Shown here: piece by piece, positions 20,011 to 22,913 of the stretch | Layout of the letters: every line of letters begins with the position of its first letter | How positions within the stretch are numbered: position 1 is the first letter of the stretch | NCBI GenBank assembly: GCA_004151065.3 | Contig: NWUY0300102901.1 | Location: forward strand, 1-22,913 | Direction: 5' to 3' | Length of the DNA: 22,913 nucleotides | DNA from: Larix sibirica | Lineage: Eukaryota > Streptophyta > Pinopsida > Pinales > Pinaceae | Made by a program: the position numbers and the translations under genes | Notes under the pieces: generated by a model | Databases searched by the model: none | What the model was told of the DNA's origin: nothing | The model's input: the letters and a program-made list of their open reading frames with translations, nothing else

Positions 20011-20467
20011 TTATGCTCCTGAGTGACTAGGGAGGTATGTTCTGAAGAATGGACTCAATGTCCTGCTCACGGTGCTCGTTATCTGCTGTGAGAATATCGC
20101 TATGGAAATACACAAATCCATTTCTAATGTCCTTCTAAGTGGTTAGGATCTGACCCTGACTTGAATGCAGGAGAGAAATCATGTTGTGGGCGTGTCGTTG
20201 GATCATGGAGTCGTGGAAGAATTTGGAGTTCCTTTCTCCTTTCTTCAACCATTGAACTCGAGATTTTTTATTCCAGAGCATTTCCTCTTGACCTATTCGG
20301 TGATTGAGGGTTGTTTGGATACGCCTTTCTTCCTCCAGTAGCTGCTCAGTGTAACCCTCTGCTATTGTTATTTGCTAGATCTCCTCCATTTGTTCTTCTA
20401 GTCGTCTTTTGGCCTCAAAGATGTTTCTGAAGACCTCTTTGTTCGATATTTTTAATTTCCCTTTCAC
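20011..20467 (-). pseudogene. LINE ORF2 endonuclease-RT linker, decayed
   Basis: The stretch reads on the minus strand as EVFRNIFEAKRRLEEQMEEI, then LNHRIGQEEMLWNKKSRVQW and LKKGERNSKFFH, the standard plant L1 linker with E-x-x-W-x-x-K/R-S-R-x-x-W and G-D/E-x-N-S/T-K-F/Y-F-H. It is interrupted by several stops. It links the endonuclease to the RT fingers. Confidence 0.8.
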
Positions 20468-20956
20468 CTATTTGAGTTTTTGCTGAAGAGAGTATATTTT
20501 GTACCTCTCTTTCCTATGTGCATTGAACCACCATTGTGAGAGGGTTTCCATAAAATCTGGGTGGTCCAACCAAAAATTTTCTAACATGAAGGGTCTATTA
20601 CACATCTCAGAGTTTTGATCAATTTCAAGGCTTATGGGCCGGTGATATGGGCCAACACCTGGAATAATGAAGGAGTCTATGGCAAACCCTGAGCGAAGCA
20701 TGTTGGTTGAGAGGAGGAAGCGACCCAGTTGGGAAACCACCTGGTGGGTTCCCCCTCTTATGTTATTCCACGTGTTGATCCTATTTTTTGGCTTGATGTC
20801 CACCATATCCAAGGTGTTAATAATTTTCCCAAAAGCTTTGCTGGCAGAGTCTAGGCGAGTGATTCCTCTTTTTTTCTCCAAGGAGGAGGATATGATATTG
20901 AAGTCCCCTCCCATAATCCAATCTCCATTTGAGATCTCCCCTCTTGCATACCTCAA
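20468..20956 (-). pseudogene. LINE ORF2 endonuclease, C-terminal two-thirds only
   Basis: The L1 endonuclease (EEP fold) nicks the target. An open piece of 162 codons starts at about the middle of the domain. WIMGGDFNII (GDFN at 20908-20897) keeps the Asp and Asn equivalent to human L1 D145 and N147. The R-L-D-R-F block has become SQLGRFLLS, losing the Asp (D205 equivalent). S-D-H-R-P has become PYHRPIS, losing the Asp before the catalytic His (D229 equivalent), with the His kept. The N-terminal third, with the residues equivalent to E43 and Y115, is absent: upstream sequence is already the ORF1 tail. The enzyme is dead. Confidence 0.88.
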
Positions 20957-22260
20957 CTATTCTCTAGATCTCATTATCGGTTATGTCAAATTGCTTGTCT
21001 TCCTCCATGTTTCCTTGATATTCTACTTCTTCCATGGTTTTGTCTTCTTTGGGTTCTATCTTCCTGCGCTTGTGCTGATCCGAATCATTGTCTTCTTGGC
21101 ATGCTTCTTCCTGAGGCTTTTATGTGACTAGTTCTTCTAAATCCATCTCTTCTGTCTCCAGGATTACGAATGGATTGGCATTACTGGTTCCCTTGGTTTG
21201 GGTTTGGGATTTTCCCGGGGCTTTTCCTTTGGATCTGCGATTAACCACGGTGAAATCGGTCTGATCTGGCTGGGATGAGGGTTGTGGAGGGGGCAGATGG
21301 GTTTGGGTTTGGAGCTTCGGACAATATCTGTAGAGGTGGTTTTATTCATGGAATTTGCATCATCTTAAGGGGATGTGTTCATAGTCCAAAGTTTGTATCC
21401 ATTCCTCATCTTGAAAATTTAAGCGATTGGCTTCCGGAAGCGGCTTGGAAACATTCATATGGACGGATATTCTAGCAAATGATGTATACCTACCTCTCTC
21501 GGTGATTTCCAAGCTTCTGATGTAGGTTCTGATGTTGTTTCCTATGCCAGCTAGGGTTTCTTCCTCCTAGTATTCCTTGGGCAAAGAGTACATTCTGACC
21601 CAGACTGGTACTTCCGTGAAGTCTTCATGATCGAGGTTGTAGTTGTATTTCCAGTATCGCATGAATAAACCCGCACTTTTGAAGAAGTGTGGTCCTTGTT
21701 CCACGATTCTTTCACGTTGTCTCGGCTCTGAGAAGATTACTATGAAAAAATATTTTGATCCTAGCTTTACGTCAAATCCACCTTGGGGCTTACATTTGTG
21801 GTTGATCCAGCCCTGGAGAGATTTCTCTATGGGCCAGAAGCCCATAAATTTGTAGATCAGGGCGTGATCTCTCATATATTGCCTATATTAAGCCAGTTTG
21901 TTGGATGTAATCTCCAGGGTCAGTATATAGCTTGTATTTTGGAATCATTTGCTTTTGTGCATTGCCCGTGTCTTTGCCTGAGGCGTAGAGCCACTGCTTT
22001 CACCCTTGTATTGCGAATTTTCAATTGGGTGCTACGGGATCTCTTTTGCATGTTGTTGGGATCTAGTAGACTGAGCCTGACTTCCTTTTCCTTGTGAACG
22101 GTCTGGCGGACTGGCGTGGTTGCAGATTACATTACGGTAGGAGGGGGATCCACCCCCCTGATGGCTTTCCCATTGAGCTCTCTCAACGGTGGGTCGTTGA
22201 AGGAAAACCCTAATAGGGATGCAAACCCTAGATCTGAAATTTTACTTGTGTGAACCACAT
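20957..22260 (-). pseudogene. LINE ORF1: DUF4283 and zinc-knuckle RNA-binding protein, decayed
   Basis: ORF1 would bind element RNA. From about 22260 the frame reads a plausible N-terminus (SFNDPPLRELNGKAIRGVD), then a Ser/Gln-rich part. A shift near 21890 leads into an open 102-codon DUF4283 piece (21875-21567) with ALIYKFMGFWP, FFIVIFSEPRQRERI and VPVWVRMYSLPKEY. The zinc-knuckle relic (about 21380-21325) has stop codons or substitutions at expected Cys, Tyr and Gly positions, but keeps the H-E and H-L pairs and the last Cys (YRYCP). A Pro/Gln/Lys-rich tail and a strongly acidic end (MEEVEYQGNMEEDK) follow and run straight into the endonuclease. Confidence 0.82.
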
Positions 22261-22310
22261 AGCTAACTTTTGAGATCGTAACTAGTTAATAATAATCACC
22301 TCACATACTT

Positions 22311-22378
22311 TAAAGTTACACCTATCTACCAAGAGCATTATATCTAAAGTTACACCTATCTACCAAGAACATTAGATC
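22311..22378. repeat. Two tandem 34 bp repeats at the LINE 5' end
   Basis: Copy 1 is 22311-22344 and copy 2 is 22345-22378, identical at 32 of 34 positions. Both begin TAAAGTTACACC. The second copy stops 2 bp before the LINE boundary set by the target duplication. Confidence 0.85.
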
Positions 22379-22380
22379 AT

Positions 22381-22396
22381 TTTGTTTAGATCCCTT
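22381..22396. repeat. Target site duplication of the LINE, 5'-end copy
   Basis: TTTGTTTAGATCCCTT, identical to 15595-15610. It marks the 5' end of the LINE and forms part of the coding frame of the interrupted minus-strand ORF (reading RDLNK). Confidence 0.92.
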
Positions 22397-22602
22397 ATGA
22401 TGTTCTTTATACAAATGTTTTCCATCTTTGCTAGTTGTAATGTCCTCAGCTTTTTTACTATGGACCACTCCATTACTAGGGAATTCAATGGTCTAAAGTC
22501 ACTTTGACAAATTAAAGAAGAATAGTAAAGTAGTGAATTAGGGTCATGAGGCACTATGGCAAACCAAAGTCCAAGGGAAAAATTTATAGAGTAAGGAATC
22601 AT
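22381..22602 (-). pseudogene. N-terminal part of the minus-strand ORF split by the LINE
   Basis: From an ATG at 22602 the minus strand reads 74 codons without a stop up to the target duplication, including FSLGLWFAIVPHDPN, FRPLNSLVMEWSIVKKLRTL and NIIRDLNK. The same frame continues at 15594 on the other side of the LINE. Just upstream of the ATG, TTTATTTTTAG resembles a plant 3' splice site, so the ATG may be internal to an exon. An in-frame TAG lies immediately upstream. The function is unknown. Confidence 0.5.
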
Positions 22603-22913
22603 TCTTTCCTAAAAATAAATTTTATTAATATTTTGAGATAATTTGGACAAGGAAGGTGCATTAGTGGTGGAATGAGTATAAGTGTGTGGTGTAACTCCAA
22701 TCCAATGTGGAAGGAATCCTATCAGGGAGGAATCTCAAGGGTTGTAACTCCCCGGGATAAAAATAACAAATCTATGACATCAATGACAAGAATCGGGTCA
22801 CATTACATCTTATGACAACTTATGACATGTTGCAGGTCATAAATTTAGACAAGGAAGGTGCTAGAGGAGAAGGTGGGCTCACATGAGAGTGTAACTCCCC
22901 CAAAAGCAAGCTA
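22603..22913. repeat. Right flank with a degenerate repeat of about 202 bp
   Basis: No coding frame is seen. The 20-mer AATTTGGACAAGGAAGGTGC (22640-22659) recurs as AATTTAGACAAGGAAGGTGC at 22842-22861, and both copies are followed after 30-40 bp by GTGTAACTCC. GTTGTAACTCCCC also occurs near 22741. The second copy is cut by the window end. Confidence 0.5.

Larger units (their letters stand above)
15611..22380 (-). mobile_element. Plant L1-type LINE with RNase H, decayed, interrupting an older ORF
   Basis: The element is 6.8 kb on the minus strand, bounded by a perfect 16 bp target duplication and a short A tail (8 T on the plus strand at 15609-15616). Order from its 5' end: a short 5' region with a 34 bp tandem repeat, ORF1 (DUF4283 and zinc-knuckle relic), ORF2 (truncated endonuclease, RT, zf-RVT, RNase H), a further coding stretch not expected in this family, and a 3' UTR of about 290 bp. 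Because the target duplication flanks both ends, the insertion is probably not 5' truncated. Stops and frameshifts occur throughout, and the start of the endonuclease is absent. Confidence 0.92.

Noticed and set aside
20667-21131. Plus-strand 154-codon frame with a hydrophobic C-terminal half resembling membrane helices
   Set aside because: It is antisense to the LINE endonuclease and ORF1 tail. The hydrophobic run is the complement of Glu/Lys-rich codons.
1-22913. tRNA or rRNA genes
   Set aside because: No cloverleaf or rRNA core words were seen. The only tRNA-related matches are the two primer-binding sites, which are short complements.

Overview
The window looks like repeat-filled plant nuclear DNA, possibly from a large-genome seed plant such as a conifer or another gymnosperm. 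The plant assignment rests on an Athila-type Ty3/gypsy LTR retrotransposon with a tRNA-Asp primer site and a plant L1-type LINE with a DUF4283 ORF1 and an RNase H tail. The gymnosperm suggestion is inference from the density of old nested elements. I see no intact cellular gene, no rRNA or tRNA gene and no prokaryotic feature. Every coding region found is broken by stops or frameshifts.

Layout. 1-1150: plus-oriented non-coding DNA, including a probable partial LTR of a Copia-type element ending at an initiator-tRNA-Met-like primer site (500-511), then a promoter-like stretch. 1150-1301: A+T-rich DNA that reads on the minus strand as a 3' tail. 1302-14534: a complete 13.2 kb Athila-like element on the plus strand, with 1539/1503 bp LTRs, a 5 bp target duplication, a tRNA-Asp primer site, decayed gag, protease, RT, RNase H and integrase, a 1 kb spacer, a further decayed ORF of about 3 kb after pol, and a polypurine tract touching the 3' LTR. 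14535-15610 and 22381-22602: two halves of one minus-strand reading frame of unknown function. 15611-22380: a 6.8 kb LINE on the minus strand with a 16 bp target duplication and an A tail, which splits that frame. 22603-22913: flank with a degenerate repeat of about 202 bp.

Relationships. Removing the LINE and one copy of its target duplication rejoins the minus-strand frame without a shift. The Athila-like element sits just beyond the 3' end of that frame, so both elements landed in one older minus-strand unit. The LINE carries ORF1, a truncated endonuclease, RT, zf-RVT and RNase H, and then an unexpected G+C-richer coding stretch (15897-16760) just before its 3' UTR. That stretch, the unknown split ORF and the post-pol ORF of the Athila-like element are the parts least explained by known families.
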